DNA of 64,000 bases from Shewanella litorisediminis (GCF_016834455.1 NZ_CP069213.1:1674501-1738500); one strand, 5' to 3'; shown: positions 37,488 through 48,380, counted from the stretch's first letter. Numbers and translations are program-made. The notes: generated by a model from the sequence alone, not told the origin.

Positions 37488-40400
37488 ATGAGACTGAAAC
37501 AAATAAAACTTGCTGGCTTCAAGTCGTTTGTCGATCCCACCAGGATCCCATTCCCCAATCCCTTAACGGCCATCATAGGCCCCAACGGCTGCGGCAAGTC
37601 CAATGTGATTGATGCCGTGCGCTGGGTGCTGGGCGAAAGCTCTGCCAAGCATCTTCGCGGCGACTCCATGACCGACGTTATCTTCAATGGCTCAAGTGCC
37701 CGCAGACCCGTGTCAGTTGCCGGAGTGGAACTGGTATTCGATAACCGGGAGGGGCGCCTTGGCGGCCAGTACGCCAGCTATGAAGAAATCGCGGTAAAGC
37801 GTCAGGTCAGTCGCGATGGCGAGTCGTTGTATTTTCTCAACGGCCAGAAGTGTCGCCGCAAGGACATCACCGATCTCTTTATGGGTACCGGTCTTGGGCC
37901 GCGAAGCTACGCCATTATCGAACAGGGCATGATTTCCCGACTGATTGAATCCCGGCCGCAGGAACTTAGGGTCTTTATCGAAGAGGCCGCCGGGATTTCC
38001 CGCTATAAAGAGCGGCGCCGTGACACCGAAAACCGCATCCGCCATACCCGCGAAAACCTGGAGCGTCTGGGCGATATTCGTCTGGAGCTGGGTAAACAGC
38101 TGGACAAACTTGCGGTGCAGGCCGAGGCCGCCAAACGCTATCGTGAATACAAACAGGCTGAACGGAGCACCCATGCCGAGCTGCTGGTGATGCGCTATCA
38201 GGAAATCTGTCAACAGGCCGAATCCCTTGGCCGCGAAATCGCGCAGCAGGAATTTTTATATCAGGGTGCCAAAACCTCGCTGGAAACCACCGCCGCCAGA
38301 CTCGACGAGCAAAAGTTTTTGCTGGCTGGCCTGGTGGATGAAGAGCAGGATACCCTCGAGGCCTACTATCTGGCCGGTACGGAAGTGGCGCGCCTCGAAC
38401 AGCAGCTGTCTCATTTGGAAGAGCGCAGTCACAGTCTGCGAAGTCGGGGCGCCAGCCTTGCCGACGAGATAGCGGCGCTCATGGCCACACGGGATACGTT
38501 GGAGGCATCGCGGCTTGAAGCGTCCGATAAGCTTGTCGGGCAAGAGGATGCGTTACTGGAGCTCGAAGAGACCCAGGAGGCATGGAGCCAGAGCGCTGAA
38601 GAAGCCGATGAGGTACTTGAGCAACTTAAAGATGCCCAGACCCTGGCAGAGCGCCGACATGCCGAGGCGAAGGCCAACCGTGAACTGACCGTCCAGCGGC
38701 TCATCCACCTTAAACAGGTCAGCCAAGAAAAGGCGCAGTCGCTGTCGGGATACCGCCAGCAACAACAGGCAGGGGGCGATGATGACGCAGAGGCCACAGC
38801 GCCGCCGTCGCCGCAAATTCTTACCCCTGTGATGGCCAAATTCGAGAGCGCCAAAGCGGCCGAGGCCCAGGTCAAGGCTGCGCTTACGGAGTGCGAGCAG
38901 GCCCTTGCACAGTGCCGTGGCCAGCAGAGCGAGGCTCAGGGGCGTTTTTCTGTACTCTCAAGGCTGCTCGAAAAAGACAAAGGTAACCAGGACCCGGCAG
39001 GACGTGGAGTGGCCAAACTCTGGCAGCGCCTCGATGTATCGGCGGGTTGGGAGACGGCTGCAGAGCTGCTGCTTGGGCATCTTCTGGAGCAGCCTTTGGC
39101 GGATAATACGGCCTGTGGCGAAGAGGCTTCCCAAGGCCTGGGATTTCGGTGTCAGGAAAGGGGCGACTGGGGCATCATGCAGGCGCCGGTCAATCTTGCG
39201 CCCTGGCTTGATGGTATTGGCTTTGCCGAGAGTTTTAATGAGGCTTTGGAACGCCTGGTCGGAACGGCTGACAGCACACTTTTCGCCACCAAAGATGGTT
39301 ATCTGGTGGGCCATGGATTTGTACTGCAAAAACACGGTGCAGGTACCGACAAGGTGGCGCTTAAAGCCGAAGCCGAGGCGCTTGAGGCTCGCATTGGTCT
39401 TATAGAGGCAGAACTTGCTGAACTTGAGCGGGCGGTGACAGAGCAGCGAGATGCCCTGAACCTTGCCCGTATTCACCGTGAAGCTGTTGAAGCCGAACTC
39501 TATGAGGCCAAACAGGTTCTGGCGCGGCAGCAAACCCTGTGGGAGGCCAGTGTCGCCCATCAGGCCCAGCGCGCCAAACAACGTGCTTTCATCGATGAAC
39601 AGATTCAGCGTTTGACCCAACAACACGAGCAGGCTTTGCTTGAGCTCGAAGTGGCAGACGAAGCCCTGATGCAGCAGGAAGAAGCATTGGAGCAGGCAGC
39701 CGATGCCCTGGCTGAGGCCCGCGAGCGGCTTATCCCAGCCAGACGCCTGGCTGAAGAGCGGCGTGCCTCGGTCGCAAACATCGAAAAATCGGTAGAAGTG
39801 GCAAAAGCAACACGTGCCGAACTCGCCACGTCTCTCGCCCTTATCACCCAGCAACTGACGTCGGGACAGGAGCAACTGTCAAAATTATTGACGCAAAAAG
39901 CGACCCTGGACGCCGAACTTAAAGCCCAGTCTGAGCACAGTGGGGACGCCGACCGTGACGCCTTGTCGGTGAAATTGCGGGAGCAGCTTGCCACTCAGCA
40001 GACAAGGCAAACGGCGCTGGCCGAAAACCGTAGCCGACAGGCGCAGGTTCAGGAACAGATAGATGCTTTACTATTGAAGCAAAAACAAGAAGTTGGCAAG
40101 ATAGACCACTTGACTCATACCCTCGAATCGTTAAAGCTACGACGGGAAGGTTTAAAGGGGCAGGGCGACACCCAACTTGGGCAGTTGGCCGAGGCCAATA
40201 TACGCCTCAATGAAGTGTTGCCAAGCGTACCTTCCGATGCCTCTGTGGAAGAGTGGCAGCAACGTTTGGAGAAGCTTCGCAGTAAAATCAGTCGCTTGGG
40301 CGCCATAAATTTGGCGGCGATTGAAGAGTACGATGAGGCAAAGGCGCGCAAGGATTATTTGGACGAGCAGGACAGGGATCTTGAGCAGGCACTGGAAAGT

Positions 40401-40913
40401 CTTGAAGAGGCTATCCGGAAGATTGACCGGGAAACCCGCAGCCGTTTCAAAGCGACCTTTGAGCAGGTCAATGCCGATCTCGGTACCTTGTTCCCCAAGG
40501 TGTTTGGCGGCGGCAGCGCTTATCTTGCGCTCACCGACAATGATTTACTGGAAACCGGCGTGACCATTATGGCGAGGCCACCCGGGAAAAAGAACTCCAC
40601 AATTCACCTGCTATCGGGTGGTGAAAAGGCGCTGACCGCTTTATCATTGGTGTTCGCAATTTTCAGGTTGAATCCAGCCCCTTTTTGTATGCTCGACGAG
40701 GTCGATGCACCGCTGGATGATGCCAACGTTGACCGATTCTGCCGGCTGCTGCAGGAAATGTCGGCCAGCGTGCAGTTTATATACATCAGCCACAATAAGA
40801 TAACCATGGAAATGGCTGATCAGTTGGTAGGTGTGACCATGCATGAGCCCGGCGTATCCCGCATCGTTGCGGTGGACATCGAAGAAGCCGTGGCCATGGC
40901 ACACACGGAATGA
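37488..40913 (+). CDS. smc: Chromosome segregation protein SMC
   Basis: A 1141-residue SMC ATPase. The N-terminal head has MRLKQIKLAGFKSFVD and Walker A GPNGCGKSN (residues 31-39). Long heptad-rich coiled coils (~170-500 and ~660-990) surround a hinge (~505-650, around AKLWQRLDVSAGWETAAELLLGHLLE). The C-terminal head carries the signature LLSGGEKALTALSL and Walker B FCMLDEVDAPLDD. It compacts and segregates DNA, usually with ScpA and ScpB, which are not in this window. The ATG at 37488 (MRLKQIKL) is preferred over an upstream TTG. It is 23 bp before zipA, so the two are probably co-transcribed. Confidence 0.95.
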   Translation: MRLKQIKLAGFKSFVDPTRIPFPNPLTAIIGPNGCGKSNVIDAVRWVLGESSAKHLRGDSMTDVIFNGSSARRPVSVAGVELVFDNREGRLGGQYASYEEIAVKRQVSRDGESLYFLNGQKCRRKDITDLFMGTGLGPRSYAIIEQGMISRLIESRPQELRVFIEEAAGISRYKERRRDTENRIRHTRENLERLGDIRLELGKQLDKLAVQAEAAKRYREYKQAERSTHAELLVMRYQEICQQAESLGREIAQQEFLYQGAKTSLETTAARLDEQKFLLAGLVDEEQDTLEAYYLAGTEVARLEQQLSHLEERSHSLRSRGASLADEIAALMATRDTLEASRLEASDKLVGQEDALLELEETQEAWSQSAEEADEVLEQLKDAQTLAERRHAEAKANRELTVQRLIHLKQVSQEKAQSLSGYRQQQQAGGDDDAEATAPPSPQILTPVMAKFESAKAAEAQVKAALTECEQALAQCRGQQSEAQGRFSVLSRLLEKDKGNQDPAGRGVAKLWQRLDVSAGWETAAELLLGHLLEQPLADNTACGEEASQGLGFRCQERGDWGIMQAPVNLAPWLDGIGFAESFNEALERLVGTADSTLFATKDGYLVGHGFVLQKHGAGTDKVALKAEAEALEARIGLIEAELAELERAVTEQRDALNLARIHREAVEAELYEAKQVLARQQTLWEASVAHQAQRAKQRAFIDEQIQRLTQQHEQALLELEVADEALMQQEEALEQAADALAEARERLIPARRLAEERRASVANIEKSVEVAKATRAELATSLALITQQLTSGQEQLSKLLTQKATLDAELKAQSEHSGDADRDALSVKLREQLATQQTRQTALAENRSRQAQVQEQIDALLLKQKQEVGKIDHLTHTLESLKLRREGLKGQGDTQLGQLAEANIRLNEVLPSVPSDASVEEWQQRLEKLRSKISRLGAINLAAIEEYDEAKARKDYLDEQDRDLEQALESLEEAIRKIDRETRSRFKATFEQVNADLGTLFPKVFGGGSAYLALTDNDLLETGVTIMARPPGKKNSTIHLLSGGEKALTALSLVFAIFRLNPAPFCMLDEVDAPLDDANVDRFCRLLQEMSASVQFIYISHNKITMEMADQLVGVTMHEPGVSRIVAVDIEEAVAMAHTE

Positions 40914-40936
40914 ATTCAGGAAAGACAGGGTATCCA

Positions 40937-41974
40937 ATGGAAGATTTACAACTGGTTTTGTTTGTGCTTGGCGCCATCGCGATCGTGGCGGTGCTTGTGC
41001 ATGGTTTTTGGTCTATCAGAAAACAGCAGCCCAGAGCCATTAAAGAACAACCCAGAACCCCCTACGCCATGTCTCCCGGGCGTCGTGATGCCGAAGGCTT
41101 TGACGCCGATGGCATAGGTGAAGTCAGGGTACGTAAACTGGCGCCGGACGATACAAAGCCAGAGGCTGCCAAAACGCCACACAATGATGCCTTTTCCCTG
41201 TCTGACGAGCCCAAGGTACGCCGTGTCAAAGAGCGTCATGAGCCTGTGATGGACACGCATCGTGCGGCTGCGCCAAGCCATGCAAACCATGACAACCGCG
41301 CCCATGTCGAGCCGGCGTCGCCCGCCGCCAGGCAGGTGCAGTTGGGGCTGCTGGATGACTTGGATCAGGAGCCTTCCCCGGAAGACTTGTATGAGGATCT
41401 GAACGACTTTGATGACGGCTACGATGCTGAGTATGACCCCTATGATAATCAGCAGTCGTCTGTGAGTCGTCCCGAGGCCGCGCAGGCTGCTGTCACTCAG
41501 GCTCAAACAACTCAGGCTCAGACCCAGGCCCAGGCCCAGGTAAAGACAGAAGAACCGCTGCCGGACCCCCGAGATGTGCTTGTGCTGCACGTTGTGGCCC
41601 GTGAAGGCCTGGTGCTGGCCGGTGCAGAATTGCTGCCATGCCTGCTTGAGCTGAATTTCAAATACGGTGATATGGAGATCTTTCACCGTCACGAAGATAA
41701 CGCAGGTAACGGCAAGGTGCTGTTTTCGCTGGCAAATATGCTTAAGCCCGGCACCTTTGACCCCGACACCATGGAGCAGTTCAATACCCACGGCATAGTG
41801 CTGTTTATGACTCTGCCTTGCCACGGTGAAGCTGTGATGAATTTTTCCTTGATGCTGAACTCCGCCTGCCAGCTGGCGGACGACCTCGATGCGCTGGTAC
41901 TCGATGGTCAGCGCCAACTCTGGAGCGATGCCACCAAGGCACAGTATCTCGCCCGAATTCGCGCCAGTGCATAA
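40937..41974 (+). CDS. zipA: Cell division protein ZipA
   Basis: A 345-residue FtsZ anchor. An N-terminal transmembrane helix (LQLVLFVLGAIAIVAVLVHGFW) is followed by a long charged, Pro/Gln-rich linker (residues ~30-205) including an AQTTQAQTQAQAQ low-complexity run. The C-terminal FtsZ-binding domain spans ~205-345 (VLVLHVVAREGLVLAGAELLPCLLE ... IVLFMTLPCHGEAVMNFSLML). ZipA tethers FtsZ to the inner membrane. Start MEDLQLV has AGGG 6 bp upstream. It is followed 62 bp later by ligA, a pairing kept in many gammaproteobacteria. Confidence 0.95.
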   Translation: MEDLQLVLFVLGAIAIVAVLVHGFWSIRKQQPRAIKEQPRTPYAMSPGRRDAEGFDADGIGEVRVRKLAPDDTKPEAAKTPHNDAFSLSDEPKVRRVKERHEPVMDTHRAAAPSHANHDNRAHVEPASPAARQVQLGLLDDLDQEPSPEDLYEDLNDFDDGYDAEYDPYDNQQSSVSRPEAAQAAVTQAQTTQAQTQAQAQVKTEEPLPDPRDVLVLHVVAREGLVLAGAELLPCLLELNFKYGDMEIFHRHEDNAGNGKVLFSLANMLKPGTFDPDTMEQFNTHGIVLFMTLPCHGEAVMNFSLMLNSACQLADDLDALVLDGQRQLWSDATKAQYLARIRASA

Positions 41975-41985
41975 CAAGTTATTGA

Positions 41986-44049
<2,064 letters not shown>

Positions 44050-44074
44050 TCTGCTTTAAAAACTTATCCAGTTG

Positions 44075-44107
44075 AAAAAACGTCAACTTCAGGTTGGCGT
44101 TTTTTTG
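44075..44107 (+). terminator. Intrinsic terminator after ligA
   Basis: AAAAAACGTCAAC / GTTGGCGTTTTTTT with TTCAG loop (one G-T wobble), 25 bp past the ligA stop. Confidence 0.85.
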
Positions 44108-44174
44108 TTGCCCGAATCAAGTAAATAAAATATACAATATCCTGCAACATAAATATAACAACCGGAGAAGACAC

Positions 44175-45119
44175 ATGCACTCATCCAGATCTATCATCGC
44201 CGCCAGTTTGCTGCTGGCACTCACCAGCACGGTTTCCTACGCCAAGGGCCGCCCCGGTACCAATCCCACCGAACCTGCCGATCCCGATGTGGTGTTGCCT
44301 GTCCGTGTGGCTTGCAGCGCCACTATCAATTTGTGGGCACAGGATATGACTGACCCGCAAGTTGCCGATACCTGCGCGCAGCTGTCAGCGCAGGAAACTG
44401 ATTTCCACCAGAGGATGCAAACCTTTGGCGTGCCGGTAGCCGACGATTACAACGATAGCCTGCGGGTGGTGGTATTCGATGATTACACCCAATACGACAA
44501 ATACGGCTATGAGCTTTTCAATATCAACACCAACAATGGCGGGATCTATATTGAGGGCAATCCGGCGGATGTGAACAATCAGGCGAGCTTCTACGCCCAC
44601 GAAGCCGACTGGCTCAGACCTGAGTTTGAAATATGGAACCTGCGCCACGAATATATTCACTATTTGGATGGACGATTCGTGAGCTATGGCGGTTTTAATT
44701 TTTACCCCGGCAAGATGGTTTGGTGGTCTGAAGGCTTGGCCGAGTATCTGTCTCAGGGTACAGATAATGCGACTGCGGTAAATTTGGCAATCAATACCCG
44801 CGTAAGCCGCCGTCCTACCCTGTCCACCATCTTCTCCACCAGCTATCGCGACGGCACCGACAGAGTATATCGCTGGAGCTATCTGGCCATTCGCTTCCTG
44901 TTTGAAAATCATCAGGCGGAAGTGTTGGCGATGACCGAGCACCTTAAAAACAATAACTTTGCCGGCTATGAGGCCGCGTTGAACGATTTTTCAGCCAACT
45001 ATCAGAGCGAGTTCGCCAACTGGCTAAATGGTCTGGCACCGCAAAAAGTCACCAGCCGTGACAGCAAGCGTGAAGAAATGCTGCAGCGCCATGCCGAGCG
45101 TCATGGCCGCAATCAGTAA
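44175..45119 (+). CDS. Compact M9-family collagenase-like metallopeptidase
   Basis: A 314-residue exported protein. Signal peptide MHSSRSIIAASLLLALTSTVSYA. The zinc motif HEYIH (HExxH) is in WNLRHEYIHYLDGRF and the downstream glutamate ligand in WWSEGLAEYLS, spaced as in bacterial collagenases (peptidase family M9). Upstream segments LRVVVFDDYTQYDKYGYELF and NNGGIYIEGNP also fit the M9 catalytic half. Vibrio and Clostridium M9 enzymes are much longer, with an activator domain before and PKD/collagen-binding domains after; here only the catalytic subdomain remains. It may cleave shorter collagen-type or other peptides. GGAGAAG precedes the ATG; a strong terminator follows. Confidence 0.82.
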   Translation: MHSSRSIIAASLLLALTSTVSYAKGRPGTNPTEPADPDVVLPVRVACSATINLWAQDMTDPQVADTCAQLSAQETDFHQRMQTFGVPVADDYNDSLRVVVFDDYTQYDKYGYELFNINTNNGGIYIEGNPADVNNQASFYAHEADWLRPEFEIWNLRHEYIHYLDGRFVSYGGFNFYPGKMVWWSEGLAEYLSQGTDNATAVNLAINTRVSRRPTLSTIFSTSYRDGTDRVYRWSYLAIRFLFENHQAEVLAMTEHLKNNNFAGYEAALNDFSANYQSEFANWLNGLAPQKVTSRDSKREEMLQRHAERHGRNQ

Positions 45120-45160
45120 GCCTGAAACTGTGGCAGCTGCTGCACACCTGTAACCTAATC

Positions 45161-45190
45161 AAGAAAGGTCCGCTTCGGCGGGCCTTTCTT
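45161..45190 (+). terminator. Intrinsic terminator after the collagenase gene
   Basis: AAGAAAGGTCCGC / GCGGGCCTTTCTT with a stable TTCG tetraloop and T-rich end. Confidence 0.9.
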
Positions 45191-45257
45191 ATTCGAGGGG
45201 CTTGAATCGAGCCCTTGTCGCCCCCAATTCAACACAAAGCCATTACCGGACCATGAG

Positions 45258-45737
45258 TTGCTTAAGTTCGAACATATCCGCTGGGTCGATGAAAAGGGCC
45301 ATATCAAACCACCACTGGGGCTGTATTTGCTGCTGACGTTTCTTGCCCGCGGCTGGGTGGTGTTTGTGGCGTCGTTGACTCAGTTCAGCGACAGGGCAGG
45401 CCTGGTGCGGCTGTTTTACCCACACAAGGAAAGTTTTTTGCTGGCCCTCGCGACCGGGTTTGGGGCTTTGCTGTGTTATGGACTGATTATCCTTGAGCGT
45501 AAGGCGCGGCCGGACTGGGCGATGAGCCTCTTCAGCCATTTGAAATGGCTGCTGTGGCCCTTGCTGGTGTTGGATGCCGCGATGCTCTGTGCCCGTTTGT
45601 TTTCCAGCGGCTTTTTATTTTCATGGACGGCGGCAGCCGATGCGGTACTGATTTTCTGGTTCGCCATTTACCTGCATAAATCCAGCCATTTAAGACTCTA
45701 TCTGGCAGACTGGAAGCGTCCTGTCATTCATCAATGA
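45258..45737 (+). CDS. yfeZ: DUF2919 family membrane protein, YfeZ-like
   Basis: A 159-residue protein with four hydrophobic segments (LYLLLTFLARGWVVFVASL, FLLALATGFGALLCYGLIIL, LLWPLLVLDAAMLCARLF, AAADAVLIFWFAIYL). The start HIKPPLGLYLLLTFLARGW is the DUF2919 signature and the protein resembles E. coli YfeZ; function unknown. No ATG is available in frame, and TTG at 45258 has GGA 7 bp upstream, so TTG is chosen. It follows the collagenase terminator, so it is probably a separate unit. Confidence 0.75.
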   Translation: MLKFEHIRWVDEKGHIKPPLGLYLLLTFLARGWVVFVASLTQFSDRAGLVRLFYPHKESFLLALATGFGALLCYGLIILERKARPDWAMSLFSHLKWLLWPLLVLDAAMLCARLFSSGFLFSWTAAADAVLIFWFAIYLHKSSHLRLYLADWKRPVIHQ

Positions 45738-45773
45738 GTGGCTTGTCCAGGGGCCTGTTGACCAAGCACCCGT

Positions 45774-45790
45774 TACCTGCTCAGCAGGTA
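45774..45790. repeat. Perfect 17-bp palindrome
   Basis: TACCTGCT-C-AGCAGGTA. It has 8-bp arms around one base, so it is more like a dimeric protein site than a hairpin, and has no T-run. It is ~40 bp after the yfeZ stop. Confidence 0.5.
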
Positions 45791-45862
45791 CGTAAAGATT
45801 CACAGGCGTTTTATGTATCGCAGATTCAGTCCGGGGCTGATGCAGCTTGATAGAGTGCGCTG

Positions 45863-45890
45863 AAAAAAAAAGCGCTGCCGGGGCAGCGCC
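45863..45890 (-). terminator. Orphan intrinsic terminator, minus strand
   Basis: Stem GCGCTGCC / GGCAGCGC preceded (plus) by nine A, which read as nine T on the minus strand. It ends the candidate small RNA. Confidence 0.8.
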
Positions 45891-46041
45891 AACATCTGAG
45901 GGCTGATAAGCCGAAACCTACCTTCGCCCCTTGACCAACAAAAGGAATGTAACCTGAGTCACAGGCGTGAACCTGTGGTCAGGGACAATTGACAGCAACA
46001 CAATCCACCGCGGGGCTCGGGGTGTGCAACACCGCAGTGAC
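45863..46041 (-). ncRNA. Candidate small RNA, minus strand
   Basis: No minus-strand gene lies upstream for 8 kb, yet GGCGCTGCC / GGCAGCGC followed by nine T forms a textbook intrinsic terminator on the minus strand (45863-45890). Upstream on that strand, CATAAT at 46053-46048 with TTGTAT at 46075-46070 (16-bp spacing) is a possible promoter, giving a ~180-nt transcript. It could fold into CCTGA...ACAGG-TTCACG-CCTGT...TCAGG, a GGCTTATCAGCC hairpin and the terminator. It does not match 6S, Spot 42, GcvB or 4.5S RNA as I remember them. The 5' end is a guess. Confidence 0.35.
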
Positions 46042-46264
46042 AGTATCATTATGAATAAAGTGGATAATGTATACAATATGTAAATGCTGAAAACAATTCA
46101 ACCAGAGTCGCTGGTGTCAAATAATGCTCCATTGGCCGTAAACTTGGCATATAAATATTTGCCTTATGCAGAATATGGATTTACGCTTTTAATTCATAGG
46201 ATTGGCGCGCTGTAAACTGCCATTCCGTCACCGAGGTTTTTATACCCCTCTTCGGAGGCTTTGA

Positions 46265-47479
46265 TTGGCCAAAAGCAACCCCATCTCCATTCCGGTCTCA
46301 GAACTCAGATTGGGACTCACAGTAAAGCTGCCGCTGTCCTGGACGGAGCACCCGTTTCTTATCAATCGAATTGAATTGAAAGAACAGGCCCAGATAGAAA
46401 TGATCCGTGGCCTGAAAGTACAGCATGTGTTGGTACTGGCCGGGGCCGAGCTGCTGGATGAAGATGTGCCCAAAGAAGAAGTGCCAATCGAAGATGATGG
46501 CTTTGACGAAGACATGCCTGAGCGGGATGTTAAGCGGGAGGCGAGAGTCGCAATACGTAAAAGCCAGAAGCGTTTTTTGGACTGTGTTAACGAAAGCCGA
46601 AGCCTGGTGGGGAAACTTGGCAGCGACCCCGAAGGGGCTTATCGATTGTCTGCGACCCTGGTTGAGCAGATGCTGGAACACTTGTTTGAGCAAGAGGCTG
46701 CTTATCTCGCGCTCGTGAGTGCAGGTGAGCAAGGCGCGTCGGTTACCCAACATGGGATCAGCGTGGCAGTGTTGTCGCTGATCATTGCCAAAAGCATGGA
46801 TATGCCCAAAAAGGACATGCGAGATATCGCCCTGGGTGCGCTGCTGCACGACATAGGTAAGCTCAGGGTACCTGACAACATCCGCCGAAAGCGGGGGCCG
46901 CTCACCACGCAGGAAATCAACTTTATGAACCAGCATCCCAATTATGGTCATGAGATGCTGAGCCGAAATGGCCTGTTTCCAGAAGAGGTGCTGCACATTA
47001 TTCGTCATCATCACGAATTTATTGATGGTACAGGTTTTCCTGATGGTCTTAGCGCGAAAAAAATACCAAGAACCACGCAAATCGTGGCACTGGCCAATGA
47101 TTTTGAAGATCAAATGACCAGTCACAGTATTGCCTCGCCCCAGGTTGCACTGGGCTATTTATTCAAACACAGAGTAGGCAAACACGACGAGGCCCTGATT
47201 TCTACTCTGGTGAAGGTCCTCGGCATTTATCCGCCCGGCACCCTGGTTCACCTCACCGACGGCTCTTTGGGCAAGGTGATGATGACCACACGGGAAGTAA
47301 AGCAGCCTCAGGTGTGGGCGTGCAATGCTGCCGGGGGCGATCCCGGACTCAGAATATTGATGAATGAAGACGTCAGTATCGACAGGGTTATCAAAATCGA
47401 AGAGCTTTCCGAAGCTGCGATTCGGGTGTTACAGGCCGATGCGCCCATCAGCTATTATTTTGCCGCGCTGGAAGCTTGA
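46265..47479 (+). CDS. HD-GYP domain c-di-GMP phosphodiesterase
   Basis: A 404-residue protein. Residues ~1-130 match the DUF3391-type N-terminal region (IPVSELRLGLTVKLPLSWTEHPFLINRIEL). The HD-GYP domain (~150-350) has the metal motif LLHDIGKLRVPDNI, QHPNYGHEML, HHHEFIDGTGFPDGL and a final region LVHLTDGSLGKV. The GYP triad appears as GTGFP, a common active variant. It should hydrolyse cyclic di-GMP to GMP and so oppose the GGDEF protein at 32644. The start is TTG with an ideal GGAGG 6 bp upstream. It is a single gene after a long intergenic region. Confidence 0.93.
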   Translation: MAKSNPISIPVSELRLGLTVKLPLSWTEHPFLINRIELKEQAQIEMIRGLKVQHVLVLAGAELLDEDVPKEEVPIEDDGFDEDMPERDVKREARVAIRKSQKRFLDCVNESRSLVGKLGSDPEGAYRLSATLVEQMLEHLFEQEAAYLALVSAGEQGASVTQHGISVAVLSLIIAKSMDMPKKDMRDIALGALLHDIGKLRVPDNIRRKRGPLTTQEINFMNQHPNYGHEMLSRNGLFPEEVLHIIRHHHEFIDGTGFPDGLSAKKIPRTTQIVALANDFEDQMTSHSIASPQVALGYLFKHRVGKHDEALISTLVKVLGIYPPGTLVHLTDGSLGKVMMTTREVKQPQVWACNAAGGDPGLRILMNEDVSIDRVIKIEELSEAAIRVLQADAPISYYFAALEA

Positions 47480-47544
47480 GTTTTCTGCACAGGTGCGTAT
47501 TCTGAATCCCTCATGTAGCCTTACTGGGATTGACCTGTTACTTC

Positions 47545-48360
47545 ATGTTTGATTTTAAAACCATTTCTATTATCGGCTGTGGCTGGTTCGGCTTACCACT
47601 CGCCAGGCTTCTCAAGAGTAAGGGCCTCACGGTTAAAGGGTGCAAACGTACTCCTGCGGGAGTGGACGTACTCACACAGGCAGGCATTGAAGGCTATTGT
47701 GTGGATTTGGACCAGGATGCAGCTCTGCCTGAAGGACTCCTCGATGCCGATGTGCTGGTGATTAACCTGCCTCCCGGCCTTCGCCGTGGTGATACAAGTT
47801 ACCTTGAGCGTCTCGTCAAATTGAGGGATGCCATAAAAACGCCTCCCAAACGATTGATTTTTATCAGCTCTACAGGGGTTTATCCTGATCTTCCCCAACT
47901 GCTTGATGAAAAAGACAGCGGTGCACATTCGCCCACAGCCGCAATCTTGCTGGGCGCTGAAGCCCTGTTTGCCGGCTTTGACACTACTGTGGTGCGCTTT
48001 GCCGGACTGGTGGGGCCTTTGCGCCATCCGGGGCGCTTTTTTGCCGGTAAACAAGACATAGCAGGTGGTGCTGTGCCGGTTAACCTGGTGCATCTAACGG
48101 ATTGCATTGACGGTGTCACTGCCCTCATCTTCGCCGATAAAGTGGCAAGTTGTTATAACCTGTGTGCACCTCAGCACCCCGCCAAGGCCGAGTTTTACCG
48201 AATGGCCGCACAGGCTGCCGGCTATGAGTTACCAGAGTTCATTGCCGATGACGACACCGACGGCAAGCTTATCGACGGCAGCTTGATTTGTCGCTTGCAC
48301 GGTTTTGTCTATTCGTACCCCGATCCTCTGGCGATGCTCAATGCGCCGGGTGCGTTTTAA
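47545..48360 (+). CDS. yeeZ: YeeZ-like NAD(P)-binding SDR protein
   Basis: A 271-residue Rossmann protein. It begins FKTISIIGCGWFGLPLARLL with a GxGxxG motif, then FISSTGVYPDLPQL and VRFAGLVGPLRHPGRFFAGK, and ends in YSYPDPLAML. These blocks match E. coli YeeZ, an uncharacterised atypical short-chain dehydrogenase. It likely binds NADP but no reaction is assigned. The start MFDFKTI is used; a TTG 15 bp upstream adds nothing family-like. It lies 20 bp before the DsbA-like gene, which suggests co-transcription. Confidence 0.86.
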   Translation: MFDFKTISIIGCGWFGLPLARLLKSKGLTVKGCKRTPAGVDVLTQAGIEGYCVDLDQDAALPEGLLDADVLVINLPPGLRRGDTSYLERLVKLRDAIKTPPKRLIFISSTGVYPDLPQLLDEKDSGAHSPTAAILLGAEALFAGFDTTVVRFAGLVGPLRHPGRFFAGKQDIAGGAVPVNLVHLTDCIDGVTALIFADKVASCYNLCAPQHPAKAEFYRMAAQAAGYELPEFIADDDTDGKLIDGSLICRLHGFVYSYPDPLAMLNAPGAF

Positions 48361-48380
48361 TTGGTTAAAGGAGATTGTCC

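Larger units (their letters stand above)
45738..46264. other. Intergenic region with a candidate minus-strand RNA
   Basis: About 527 bp with no protein gene. It contains the perfect palindrome TACCTGCTCAGCAGGTA (45774-45790), a strong minus-strand terminator at 45863-45890 that belongs to no annotated gene, a candidate minus-strand promoter near 46048-46075, and the promoter and GGAGG site of the HD-GYP gene. Confidence 0.5.

Noticed and set aside
38958..39875. 305-codon frame antisense to smc
   Set aside because: Shadow frame within the SMC hinge and coiled coil.
41495..41545. Tandem CAG-rich repeats within zipA
   Set aside because: They encode the usual low-complexity Gln/Ala linker of ZipA, not a separate repeat element.
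40946..41977. 343-codon frame antisense to zipA
   Set aside because: Shadow of zipA; no independent start signals or domains.
45863..46041. Known small RNA identities (6S, GcvB, Spot 42, 4.5S) for the minus-strand RNA
   Set aside because: A TTGTGTTGCTGT stretch recalls the GcvB seed, but the remaining sequence and hairpins do not fit any of these families.
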